Source: JAIWNK01 sp964453115
GTDB lineage: Bacteria > Chloroflexota > Anaerolineae > Anaerolineales > Anaerolineaceae
DNA: 64,000 nucleotides
NCBI GenBank assembly: GCA_964453115.1
Contig: CAYVRT010000013.1
Location: 1 to 64,000 of the forward strand
Direction of reading: 5' to 3'
Each line of letters starts with the position of its first letter. Position 1 is the first letter of the stretch. A model generated the notes under the pieces. That model made no database searches. It was given only the letters and a program-made list of their open reading frames with translations, and was not told the DNA's origin. The position numbers and the translations under genes were made by a program. Shown here piece after piece: positions 16,742 through 25,103 of this stretch.

Positions 16742-17620
16742 ATGATCGAACTAGACCATGTTTCCAAACGTTATCACGATTATAACGCAGTTGATGACCT
16801 TAGCTTACAAATTGTCGAAGGTGAGATTGTTGGCATTATTGGTCACAATGGAGCGGGCAAAAGCACAACGCTGAAGATGATTGCCGGGCTAATTGAGCCA
16901 AGCAGCGGCAGCATTCGGCTGATGGGCCGCGATATTCGCAAGCATGCGGTATTTCTTAAGCAGCAGATGGGCTATTTGCCAGAAGAAAGCCCGCTCTATG
17001 AAAACCTGACGGCTCGGCAGTACCTGCTGTTCTTCGCTGAGCTGTATGGTTTGCCGCGCCGCAAGGCACAGCAGCGCATTGATACCCTGCTCGATTCGCT
17101 GCACCTGCCGCAGAAGGATCAATTGACCGGCGAGTTCTCGAAAGGCATGAAGCGCAAGACGGCCATTGCCCGCACTTTGCTGCATGACCCGCGCTTGCTC
17201 ATTTTGGATGAGCCGAATTCAGGCCTCGACCCGTTGACTTCCTTTTTCATCATCAACTATCTGCGCACGCTGCGTGCCGAGGGGCGCACCATTCTGCTCA
17301 GCGCACACAACCTGTTCCATGTCGAGTACATTTGTGACCGGGTGGCAATCATCAAAGGCGGTCGGTTGGTCGTTTTTGACCGGATGGAGGCCATCCGCTC
17401 CAGCCTGGGGCAGCGTGAATATCAGGTTATCTTCAAATCGGAGCGAACGTTGGATTTTGAGCGTCAGGATGGAAATTATATCTTCCGTTCGCACGATGTG
17501 AAAGAAATGGCGCAGGTGCTGGAGATGATTTCGACCCAGGGCCTGGCTCTGGTAGACCTGTCGGTCAAAGAATCGGCGCTGGAAGAAATTTATGTCCGGT
17601 TGATGAGCGAGGCGGCTTGA
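16742..17620 (+). CDS. ABC transporter ATP-binding protein (NatA-like)
   Basis: The 292-residue ATPase drives the ABC-2 permeases encoded divergently. It has Walker A GHNGAGKST (about residue 37-45), the signature GEFSKGMKRK in place of the usual LSGGQ, Walker B LLILDEP, a D-loop SGLDP, and the switch His in LLSAHN. The C-terminal 75 residues are the accessory region common in NatA/CcmA-type ATPases. It is separated from the permease gene by 46 bases holding both promoters and is likely translated from a leaderless mRNA. Confidence 0.93.
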   Translation: MIELDHVSKRYHDYNAVDDLSLQIVEGEIVGIIGHNGAGKSTTLKMIAGLIEPSSGSIRLMGRDIRKHAVFLKQQMGYLPEESPLYENLTARQYLLFFAELYGLPRRKAQQRIDTLLDSLHLPQKDQLTGEFSKGMKRKTAIARTLLHDPRLLILDEPNSGLDPLTSFFIINYLRTLRAEGRTILLSAHNLFHVEYICDRVAIIKGGRLVVFDRMEAIRSSLGQREYQVIFKSERTLDFERQDGNYIFRSHDVKEMAQVLEMISTQGLALVDLSVKESALEEIYVRLMSEAA

Positions 17621-17631
17621 AAGAGGAACGG

Positions 17632-18828
17632 ATGATGAAAGCAATTGTGCATGGTCTGCTGCTCTTTTGGCTGGTGGGAGGGTTGAGCCTGACGGGCGCT
17701 GCGCCTGTTTGGGCGCATCCTGCGTCCCACTGGACGCAGGATGTGGCGCCAACCGACGATGCCCTGGACCCCGATTTGCCGCTTTGTGCGCCGGATGTGT
17801 ATCCTGCTCCGGGTGATTGCCTGGTGCTTGGCCCGGCGCAATGGCTGACGGAGATGGCCGGGCGCGGGATTGTCTATCCTTTCCTTCCGGTGCAGGCCTA
17901 TAAACCGGATGTCAGTTATCAAATTGCCCCGGCAACCTACCTGAAGGTCGGCAATGATTCCATTCCGCTCTACGCATCGCTCGAGGCTGCTGCGGCGCGC
18001 AGCGCTTCGCAATACCTCAAAGCCGGGCGCAAATATCTTTCCATTGTGCAGCGCGTGGATCGCGAAGACGGCATTTATTACAACCTGGAAAATGGACTGT
18101 GGTTGGAAGCCGGAGAGGCAAATGCCTCTTGCTGCATTCGCTCGGGGCGCTTTCAGGGGTTGCTGTTCACGCACAACCCGCGTAACTCGCTTGGCTGGAT
18201 TGTGGATATCGGTCAGGTGCGTGGCGGGCCGGGGCGTGACTTTCCCAAGCGCGCTGAGCTGAACCCCGAAACAGTTGTGCAAATCTACGATCGTCAGCAG
18301 GCCGATACCACCACCTGGTACATGATTGGCCTCAATCAATGGGTCGAGCGGCGCTACATTCGCGAGTTACAAATTCGCCCAACCCCGCCAGAAGGGGTGA
18401 CCAACGGGCGCTGGATTGAGGTCAACCTGTATGAGCAGACCCTGGCCGTGTATCAAGATGGGCAGATTCAGTTTGCAACGCTGATTGCCAGTGGCGTGAC
18501 GCCGATGTATACCCAACCGGGGTTGTTCCAGATTTATGAAATGTACGAGCAGGCGCCAATGAGTGGTTCGTTTGAGGCGGATGGCTCGGATTATTATTAC
18601 TTTCAGGATGTGCCATACACGATGTATTTCGATGGGGCGCGGGCGCTGCATGGCGCCTATTGGCGCACGATGTATGGCTACCCTCAATCGCATGGCTGTG
18701 TCAATCTTTCGATTGGCGATTCGCACTGGCTGTATGATTGGGCCGAACTGGGCGATTGGGTCTATGTTTGGGATCCTTCGGGCGAGACGCCCACCGACCC
18801 CGAGTATTATAAGGGCGGCGGCCCCTAG
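17632..18828 (+). CDS. Secreted L,D-transpeptidase (YkuD domain)
   Basis: The 398-residue protein has a signal peptide (residues 3-28, ending near PVWA). A long N-terminal region, including a possible SH3-like part around VRGGPGRDFPKRAELNPET, precedes the catalytic YkuD domain (about 255-385). The active-site motif is SHGCVNL with H354 and C356, preceded by the conserved HG (ALHGAYW). Such enzymes form 3-3 cross-links in peptidoglycan or attach proteins to it, outside the membrane. ATG at 17632 is chosen for the upstream GAGG; a TTG at 17617 would overlap the ATPase. Its stop shares the palindrome CTAG with the converging DUF2085 gene. Confidence 0.92.
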   Translation: MMKAIVHGLLLFWLVGGLSLTGAAPVWAHPASHWTQDVAPTDDALDPDLPLCAPDVYPAPGDCLVLGPAQWLTEMAGRGIVYPFLPVQAYKPDVSYQIAPATYLKVGNDSIPLYASLEAAAARSASQYLKAGRKYLSIVQRVDREDGIYYNLENGLWLEAGEANASCCIRSGRFQGLLFTHNPRNSLGWIVDIGQVRGGPGRDFPKRAELNPETVVQIYDRQQADTTTWYMIGLNQWVERRYIRELQIRPTPPEGVTNGRWIEVNLYEQTLAVYQDGQIQFATLIASGVTPMYTQPGLFQIYEMYEQAPMSGSFEADGSDYYYFQDVPYTMYFDGARALHGAYWRTMYGYPQSHGCVNLSIGDSHWLYDWAELGDWVYVWDPSGETPTDPEYYKGGGP

Positions 18829-19613
18829 AACTGGAAGCCGTTCCAACTGCCGGTCAGCCACAGGCGGGCGGCATCCATCAGCAGCAATTGCAACACGGCG
18901 GTGCTGAAGCCCAGGCTGAGGACGGTGCGCAACTCCATCAGGTTGTGCGCCAGGTTGTCGCGCTTGAGCAGGAAGACCCAGACCAGTGAGTAGCACATGC
19001 TGAGCAGAATGAGGACGGTTAGCGAGCTGAGCAGGGCAAGCGGGTAGAGTAGGAGCGGGTTTTCGGAGAGAACTGCCAGGACGAGCAACACAGCCAGGCC
19101 AAGTAACACAGCAAACTGCCCCGGCGTTTCAAGCGCCGGTCGGTCTTCATACTCGGCCCAGACTGATTGATGATAGACGGGCTGGAAGATGAGGGCCAAT
19201 GCCAGCCCCATGCCGGTGCCGGTCAAGAGACGCAAGAAATTGTTCGTTTCGTAGAGGGTGGGCAGGTTGGGGAAGAAATGCAGGTAGGAATTGCCGCCAT
19301 CAATGCCGAAGGCAAGGAAAAAGAGGCCAAGCAGCACCTGAATGAAGAGCGGTGGCAGCTTGCCGCGCCGCCCTAGCCGCCATTGGTAGACCAGGCCAAG
19401 CAGCGCCCCCAGGTACATGCCGGAGCAGCGAGCGCAGAGCGGGGCGGCGCGCTCGCCCAGGTGAAAGGAACGTTCCTCAATGCGGTGACAAACGGCATAG
19501 CCGACTGCATCGGCCTTGCCCAGCAGGCCGGGGGGGGTAAAGCTCAGCCAGGTGGTCAGGATGGCGACAGCCAGGACGATTGGCAACAAACCAAGAAAGG
19601 ATTTCCAACGCAT
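18825..19613 (-). CDS. DUF2085 polytopic membrane protein
   Basis: This 262-residue protein has about six membrane spans and the DUF2085 signature: YAVCHRIEERSF followed by CARCSGMYLGALLG, with conserved Cys and His near the membrane. The family function is unknown. ATG at 19613 is chosen because a perfect TATAAT ends 7 bases before it, predicting a leaderless mRNA. The ATG at 19622 lies inside that -10 box and so cannot be used. The 3' end shares CTAG with the L,D-transpeptidase stop. Confidence 0.85.
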   Translation of the reverse strand: MRWKSFLGLLPIVLAVAILTTWLSFTPPGLLGKADAVGYAVCHRIEERSFHLGERAAPLCARCSGMYLGALLGLVYQWRLGRRGKLPPLFIQVLLGLFFLAFGIDGGNSYLHFFPNLPTLYETNNFLRLLTGTGMGLALALIFQPVYHQSVWAEYEDRPALETPGQFAVLLGLAVLLVLAVLSENPLLLYPLALLSSLTVLILLSMCYSLVWVFLLKRDNLAHNLMELRTVLSLGFSTAVLQLLLMDAARLWLTGSWNGFQF

Positions 19614-19620
19614 GTCAGGC

Positions 19621-19626
19621 ATTATA
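19621..19626 (-). promoter_or_regulatory. -10 box giving a probably leaderless DUF2085 mRNA
   Basis: A perfect TATAAT on the minus strand is followed after 7 bases by ATG at 19613, placing the predicted +1 at the start codon. No clear -35 box is seen. Confidence 0.5.
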
Positions 19627-19740
19627 TCCTGAAATGGGGGTTCGCGAGGCGAGAGATTGGATAACCTGGCTGGCAATTCATCGTTCAATAAACCTTAAAA
19701 GCCACCATGTTTTTGGGCGTATTGGATAGAAAGTTTGGAG

Positions 19741-19746
19741 TATAAT
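19741..19746 (+). promoter_or_regulatory. -10 box of the WD40 lipoprotein gene
   Basis: A perfect TATAAT lies 34 bases before the ATG at 19781. No -35 is well placed: TTGGAT at 19722 is only 13 bases away. An AAAGGG ribosome site follows. Confidence 0.5.
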
Positions 19747-19780
19747 CTTTTTCAGTCATCACGGAAAGGGCGTAAACTCA

Positions 19781-21301
19781 ATGTTGAAAAACCTTTGGCG
19801 CATTCTTTTCATTGCTGCATTGTGGGGCGTTTTCGGGGCATCCTGTAGCACACCTACACCCCCTCCTCCTGCATCCCTGTATCCGCAGCTCCCCTCAATC
19901 CTGGAATCTCTTGCTCCGCTGGCAGGCGCACAGGGGGTGCTAGATGCTCGCCCCTATGCACCTGAACAGAATGGCGCACCCAAACTTGTGATTCTTGACC
20001 GTTCCGCACCGCGAATGTATATGGGGAGTTACCAAAATTGGAATTGGAAACTGCCTCCCAGTTGGTTGCCTGCCTCATTGGCAGAAACCGACCTGGTGGT
20101 TGTTGTCAACGAGCGAGAAGTTGATCTTGGTTCCAAATCCTATACGCCTGGCTCTCCCATTACCCGCTATCGTTGGGATTTGGAAGTGGTTGTCCGTATG
20201 GCGCACACCGGAGAAATGGTGGATTCCGTTATCTTGACAGGGCCGGAACCCAGGGGCTTTCCGGAAGTGGCCCCGCACGAAGTGGAGCGGTTGGATGGTG
20301 AGCGTGTCTCCGTTTTTGCTCTGGAGGAGTGGTTAATGGGCCTTCCGGGGTTGAATGGGCAATTGGTGTTGCCGCAACCATTGCGCACGCTGGATGAATT
20401 GAAACATGCAGATGAAGTAACTTGCGTTGTTTTTTCGCCGAATGGTGAGATGGTTGCATCCGGGTCACAGGATAACACGGTGCAGCTTTGGCGGGTCGCG
20501 GGTGGTGAAATATTGCATACCCTGGATGGACACAAGTCTAGAGTGATAAGTGTGCTTTTCTCGCCCGATGGTGAGACCCTGGCCTCTATGTCATACGACG
20601 ATATCAGAATCTGGCGGGTTCAAGATGGTGTTTTGTTACGCACACTGGAACTGCAAGGGTCAAATAGTCAGATGACTATCTCCCCCGATGGGCGCCTGCT
20701 GGCATTTGGAATTTATGACACGGTGCAGATTTGGCGTGTTGATGATGGAACATTGCTCCAAACCTTGAAAGGGCATGCAAATGCGGTGGATAGCGTTGCT
20801 TTCTCTCCCGATGGCAAGCTGTTGGCTTCTGGATGTGAGGACAGTTCCATACGGCTATGGCGCGTTGAGGATGGAAAATTGCTTCGTACCATTCAGGGGT
20901 TTCAGGGCTACTCGGGCCCGGTCAGGGGAATTGCATTCTCGCCCGATGGTCAGATATTGGCAGCGGCGGATTCTTTCAATGTGTGGTTTTGGCAGGTTGA
21001 AGATGGAGAATTGCTGCGCTCGCTGAAAGTTTACGCTTCTGCTTTCTCAGGAAACAGTACCCTGGCTTTCTCTCCCAATGGCAAAATACTGGCTTTGGGA
21101 GCGAGGGATTTAGACAGAACGGAAAGTTCTGATGGAATTGTGCAGCTTTGGCGGGTTGAAGATGGTGGATTGCTGAATATATTGCAGGGGCGCACAAGTA
21201 TGGTGGGAAGTGTGGCGTTTTCTCCTGATGGGAAGATGCTGGCAACTGGGACAAAGGCGGGGACTGTGCAGCTTTGGCTGGTTGAACCCGATGACGATTA
21301 A
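19781..21301 (+). CDS. WD40-repeat lipoprotein
   Basis: The 506-residue protein has a signal peptide with a lipobox (VFGASC, Cys22), an N-terminal region of about 190 residues without clear relatives, then a WD40 beta-propeller. Six to seven repeats follow the pattern of VAFSPDGKLLASG, a short turn, then IRLWRVEDGKLLRTL. The near-identical repeats (VQLWRV occurs several times) suggest recent repeat duplication. Such propellers are binding scaffolds; here it would face outward on the cell surface. No partner is evident from the neighbours. Confidence 0.87.
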   Translation: MLKNLWRILFIAALWGVFGASCSTPTPPPPASLYPQLPSILESLAPLAGAQGVLDARPYAPEQNGAPKLVILDRSAPRMYMGSYQNWNWKLPPSWLPASLAETDLVVVVNEREVDLGSKSYTPGSPITRYRWDLEVVVRMAHTGEMVDSVILTGPEPRGFPEVAPHEVERLDGERVSVFALEEWLMGLPGLNGQLVLPQPLRTLDELKHADEVTCVVFSPNGEMVASGSQDNTVQLWRVAGGEILHTLDGHKSRVISVLFSPDGETLASMSYDDIRIWRVQDGVLLRTLELQGSNSQMTISPDGRLLAFGIYDTVQIWRVDDGTLLQTLKGHANAVDSVAFSPDGKLLASGCEDSSIRLWRVEDGKLLRTIQGFQGYSGPVRGIAFSPDGQILAAADSFNVWFWQVEDGELLRSLKVYASAFSGNSTLAFSPNGKILALGARDLDRTESSDGIVQLWRVEDGGLLNILQGRTSMVGSVAFSPDGKMLATGTKAGTVQLWLVEPDDD

Positions 21302-21344
21302 ACAATCATTCAGTCATCATCTTCGCACTTCAGAAGAATTACCA

Positions 21345-21372
21345 TTGTCTTTGACCGTTTTTGTGGTAGAAT
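21345..21372 (+). promoter_or_regulatory. Promoter of the SAM-riboswitch/metH operon
   Basis: TTGTCT (21345-21350) and TAGAAT (21367-21372) are spaced by 16 bases. The predicted start near 21380 is immediately before the riboswitch aptamer. Confidence 0.6.
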
Positions 21373-21385
21373 AGCCCGCAATTCA

Positions 21386-21503
21386 ACTCATCCAGAGAGG
21401 TGGAGGGACCGGCCCGCTGAAACCTCGGCAACCCTGTTAATGCAAACAGATGGTGCCAAATCCGGCAGAGTCCGCCCCGGCGCGGAGTATCTGGAAGATG
21501 AGT
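21386..21503 (+). ncRNA. SAM-I (S-box) riboswitch
   Basis: The S-box core is clear: GAGAGGTGGAGGGAC near 21395, GAAACCTCGGCAACC near 21419, a TGGTGCCAAATCC segment near 21450 and GGAAGATGAG at 21493. P1 is formed by ACTCATC (21386-21392) with GATGAGT (21497-21503). It binds S-adenosylmethionine and, with the terminator at 21524, should shut off the downstream methionine genes when SAM is abundant. Confidence 0.95.
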
Positions 21504-21523
21504 GCAGCCAAATCATTTGTGTT

Positions 21524-21553
21524 GCCTCTCATTCCAGGAGAGGCTTTTTTTTT
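21524..21553 (+). terminator. Riboswitch-controlled intrinsic terminator
   Basis: A 7-bp stem (GCCTCTC / GAGAGGC) with a 7-base loop is followed by nine T, 20 bases beyond the aptamer and 22 bases before the metH ATG. It is the expression platform of the SAM-I riboswitch. Confidence 0.92.
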
Positions 21554-21575
21554 ATTCTTGTTTTGGAGGTGACCG

Positions 21576-24500
21576 ATGAACCAACCGTTGACCAATCGCA
21601 GATATGCGGATGCGCTGCATGAGCGGGTGCTGATTTATGATGGAGCAATGGGAACCAGCCTGCAAAAAATGAACCTGACCGCAGCACAGTTTGGTGGGGA
21701 AATGCGCCTTGGCTGCAATGATGTTCTGGTGCTTAGCTATCCGCAGGCGATTGAGGCGGTGCATCGCTCCTTCCTGGAAGTGGGCGTAGATGTACTGGAG
21801 ACTTGCACCTTTCGTTCCAATTCCATTACGCTGGCCGAATATGGGCTGAGCGAGCAAACCGAGCAGATTAACCGCCGCGCGGCGGAACTGGCGCGCCGAC
21901 TGGCGGATGAATATAGCCAACGCACGGGGCAGGAGCGCTTTGTGGCCGGTTCGATTGGCCCTTCGGGCAAGCTGCCTTCGCTCAACGACCCGGAGATGAC
22001 GATTGGCTTCGATGAGTTGGCGGATGTCTTTCGGCGGCAGGCGCGCGGCCTGTTGGAGGGCGGGGTGGATGTGTTGCTGATTGAGACTTCGCAGGATATT
22101 CTGGAGGTGCGGGCGGCCATTGTGGGCCTGCAAGCTGCCTGGGATGAGACGGGCATCCGTGTCCCCCTTCAGGCACAGGTGACGCTCGACACAACCGGAC
22201 GGATGTTGCTTGGCTCGGATATTGCGGCCGTGTTGACGATTTTGGAGGGCTTCCCGCTGGTGGCGTTGGGGCTGAATTGCTCAACCGGCCCCGACTATAT
22301 GCGCGAGGCGATTCGTTACCTGGGTGAGAGTAGCCCCTTGCCTGTTTCCTGCATTCCCAATGCTGGGCTGCCGTTGAATGTGGATGGGCAGGCGGTCTAT
22401 CCTTTGCAGCCGCAGCCATTTGCCGAGGCGCTGAGCGATTTTGTGATGCGGGACGGGGTGGGGATTGTGGGTGGGTGCTGTGGCACGACGCCCGAACACC
22501 TGCACGCCCTGGTGCAAATGTTGCGCCGTGCCGGGGTGAGGCCGCAGCCGCGCCCGGCCCGTTGTGCGCCGCGCCTGGCCTCGGGGGTGCAGGCCATGGC
22601 AATGCAGCAGGAGCCGCGCCCCTTCCTGATTGGTGAGCGTTTGAACACGCAGGGCAGCAAAAAATTTAAGAAACTGATTCTGGACAATGATTTTGAGAGC
22701 GCGTTGGAAATCGCCGAGCAGCAGGTCAATAGCGGTGCGCATGGCCTGGATTTGTGCATGGCGCTGACCGAACGGAGCGACGAGGCGCAGAGCATGGTGC
22801 GCCTGATCCAGACTTTGCGGTTGACGACGCGCGTGCCATTCATTTTTGACACAACCGAGCCGGAGGTGATGGAAGCAGCGCTCAAGGCTGCGCCTGGACG
22901 TTGCCTGATCAATTCCACCAATCTGGAAGGCGGACGGCCGCGCTTTGACCGTGTTTTGGGCCTGGCGCAGCGGTATAATGCTGCCGTCATCTTGCTGACG
23001 ATTGATGAGCAAGGCATGGCAAAGACCGCCGACCGCAAGCTGGAGATTGCCCGGCGTATGCACGACCTGGCGGTGCAGGAATTTGGTCTGCGCCCTTGTG
23101 ATCTGGTGTTTGATGCGTTGACTTTTACCCTGGCAACCGGTCAGGCTGAATTTTCTGCTTCGGCGCTGGAAACGCTGGAGGGCATTCGGCGCATTAAGGC
23201 CGAACTGCCGGGCGTTTTGACCTCGCTTGGGGTGAGCAATTGCTCGTTTGGGCTGGGGGCAGCCGCTCGGGCGGTGCTGAACAGTGTCATGCTCTATCAT
23301 GCCGTGCAGTCTGGGTTGGATATGGCGATCGTCAATCCGGCACAGATTACGCCGTATGGCGAGATTTCGGCGGAGGAGCGCGGCCTGGCCGAAGATTTGA
23401 TCTTTAACCGCCGTTCCGATGCACTGGCGCGCCTGGTGGATTATTTTGCAACGCACACGGGCAGCGGGCAAAGAGAAGATGCTGACCTGGCGGCTCTGCA
23501 CGCCATGACGCCCGAACAGCGGCTGCATCATGCCATTCTGCACCGCCGACGTGAGGGCATTGAGGCGGATGTGGATAGCATTCTGGCGCGTGTCGAGCCG
23601 GCGCAGCGCAGCCTGGCAGCGGTGCGCATTCTCAACGAGGTGTTGCTGCCGGCGATGAAGGATGTGGGCGACCGTTTCGGCAGCGGAGAGCTGATTTTGC
23701 CGTTTGTGTTGCAATCGGCAGAGGTGATGAAGAAGGCTGTTTCTCATCTGGAGCAATACCTGGAACGCAAGGAGGGGGTCAGCAAAGGTACGGTTGTGCT
23801 GGCAACCGTCTATGGCGATGTGCATGACATTGGCAAGAATCTGGTAAAGACGATTCTGGTCAATAACGGTTACACAGTGCATGACCTGGGCAAACAGGTG
23901 CCAGCGGAGACGATCCTTTCGCAGGCGGTGGAGCGCAAAGCGGATGCAATTGGGTTGAGTGCGCTTTTGGTTAGCACGAGCAAGCAAATGCCATTGATTG
24001 TCAACGAGTTGCAGCGGCGCGGGCTGCAAATTCCGGTTTTAATTGGTGGGGCAGCAATCAACAAACGCTTTGGACGGCGCATTTTGCGCACCGAGCAGGG
24101 CGAATGGTATGAGCCGGGTGTTTTTTATTGCAAGGATGCGTTTGAGGGCCTGGCAACGATGGATGCTTTGTTGGACGCGCAACAACGGCCGGTGCTGTTG
24201 GCGCAGGTGCGCCGTGAGGCCGAGCAGGAATTGGGCCGGGCGCTGAACAGTACAACTGTGGTGGCGCAGGGTACATCCACTCTGCCACCCGCCGAGCGCA
24301 TCCCCAGTCCGCCGGGCTGGGGGGTGCGCGTGGTGCGGCAGATGCCGCTGGATGTGGTTTTTGAGCATCTTTCCAAGAATGAGTTGTTCCGCCTTTCCTG
24401 GGGGGCAAAGAACACGCATGGTGAGGCCTGGCAGAAACTGCAAGCCGAGTACGAAGATCGCTTGCAAGCCATGCGCCGTCAGGCATTGCAAGAAGGCTGG

Positions 24501-25094
24501 CTCAAGCCGCAGGCGGTGTATGGCTATTGGCCGGCGCAAGCGGATGGCAATGCACTGGTGCTGTTTGAGCCGCAGAGTGTGATGGGCGGCAAACCGCAGG
24601 AGCGGGCGCGCTTCCAATTCCCGCGCCAGCCGGATGGTGAGCGCCTGTGCCTGGCGGATTATTTCCTGCCCCTGGGCGCACCGCAGATGGATGTGGTTGC
24701 ATTGCAGGTTGTGACAGTCGGCGAGGAGGCAAGCGAGCGCTTTGAGGCCTTGCAAGAGGCCGGGGAATACAGCGATGCCTACTTCCGGCATGGGCTGGCG
24801 GTGCAGACGGCTGAGGCGTGCGCCGAATATCTGCATCGGCACATTCGTCGGGAACTGGGGTTGGCAGAAGGGCAGGGCAAGCGCTATTCCTGGGGCTATC
24901 CGGCCATTCCAGAATTGGCGGATCATGCACTGGTGTTTGATTTGCTGCCAGCGCAGGCCGAACTGGGCATGCAGCTCACGGCGGCTTTCCAACTGGTGCC
25001 AGAGCAATCAACGGCCGCGATTGTGGTTCATCATCCGCTGGCAAGTTACTACACCGTCGGTCAGGCGCGCCTGGATGCGCTGCTGCGTGAATAG
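21576..25094 (+). CDS. metH: Cobalamin-dependent methionine synthase
   Basis: The 1172-residue MetH transfers the methyl group of 5-methyl-THF to homocysteine through B12. Domain order is homocysteine-binding (1-310, zinc cysteines in GLNCSTG and GGCCGTTP), pterin-binding (about 335-610), B12 cap (about 640-735), B12-binding (about 740-885, DVHDIGKN with the cobalt-ligand His near 750), and a C-terminal reactivation domain (about 910-1172) with the RYSWGYPA SAM-binding motif. It is slightly shorter than the E. coli enzyme (1227). The start has GGAGGTGACC directly upstream. It is the first gene of the riboswitch operon. Confidence 0.97.
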   Translation: MNQPLTNRRYADALHERVLIYDGAMGTSLQKMNLTAAQFGGEMRLGCNDVLVLSYPQAIEAVHRSFLEVGVDVLETCTFRSNSITLAEYGLSEQTEQINRRAAELARRLADEYSQRTGQERFVAGSIGPSGKLPSLNDPEMTIGFDELADVFRRQARGLLEGGVDVLLIETSQDILEVRAAIVGLQAAWDETGIRVPLQAQVTLDTTGRMLLGSDIAAVLTILEGFPLVALGLNCSTGPDYMREAIRYLGESSPLPVSCIPNAGLPLNVDGQAVYPLQPQPFAEALSDFVMRDGVGIVGGCCGTTPEHLHALVQMLRRAGVRPQPRPARCAPRLASGVQAMAMQQEPRPFLIGERLNTQGSKKFKKLILDNDFESALEIAEQQVNSGAHGLDLCMALTERSDEAQSMVRLIQTLRLTTRVPFIFDTTEPEVMEAALKAAPGRCLINSTNLEGGRPRFDRVLGLAQRYNAAVILLTIDEQGMAKTADRKLEIARRMHDLAVQEFGLRPCDLVFDALTFTLATGQAEFSASALETLEGIRRIKAELPGVLTSLGVSNCSFGLGAAARAVLNSVMLYHAVQSGLDMAIVNPAQITPYGEISAEERGLAEDLIFNRRSDALARLVDYFATHTGSGQREDADLAALHAMTPEQRLHHAILHRRREGIEADVDSILARVEPAQRSLAAVRILNEVLLPAMKDVGDRFGSGELILPFVLQSAEVMKKAVSHLEQYLERKEGVSKGTVVLATVYGDVHDIGKNLVKTILVNNGYTVHDLGKQVPAETILSQAVERKADAIGLSALLVSTSKQMPLIVNELQRRGLQIPVLIGGAAINKRFGRRILRTEQGEWYEPGVFYCKDAFEGLATMDALLDAQQRPVLLAQVRREAEQELGRALNSTTVVAQGTSTLPPAERIPSPPGWGVRVVRQMPLDVVFEHLSKNELFRLSWGAKNTHGEAWQKLQAEYEDRLQAMRRQALQEGWLKPQAVYGYWPAQADGNALVLFEPQSVMGGKPQERARFQFPRQPDGERLCLADYFLPLGAPQMDVVALQVVTVGEEASERFEALQEAGEYSDAYFRHGLAVQTAEACAEYLHRHIRRELGLAEGQGKRYSWGYPAIPELADHALVFDLLPAQAELGMQLTAAFQLVPEQSTAAIVVHHPLASYYTVGQARLDALLRE

Positions 25095-25103
25095 GAGGTT
25101 GGC

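Noticed and set aside
21440..21622. 60-codon frame within the SAM riboswitch leader
   Set aside because: It lies in the riboswitch aptamer and terminator and continues into metH out of frame; no ribosome site.
22281..24029. 582-codon minus-strand open frame inside metH
   Set aside because: Entirely antisense to a well-conserved domain of methionine synthase; its translation shows no family motif and reflects codon composition.
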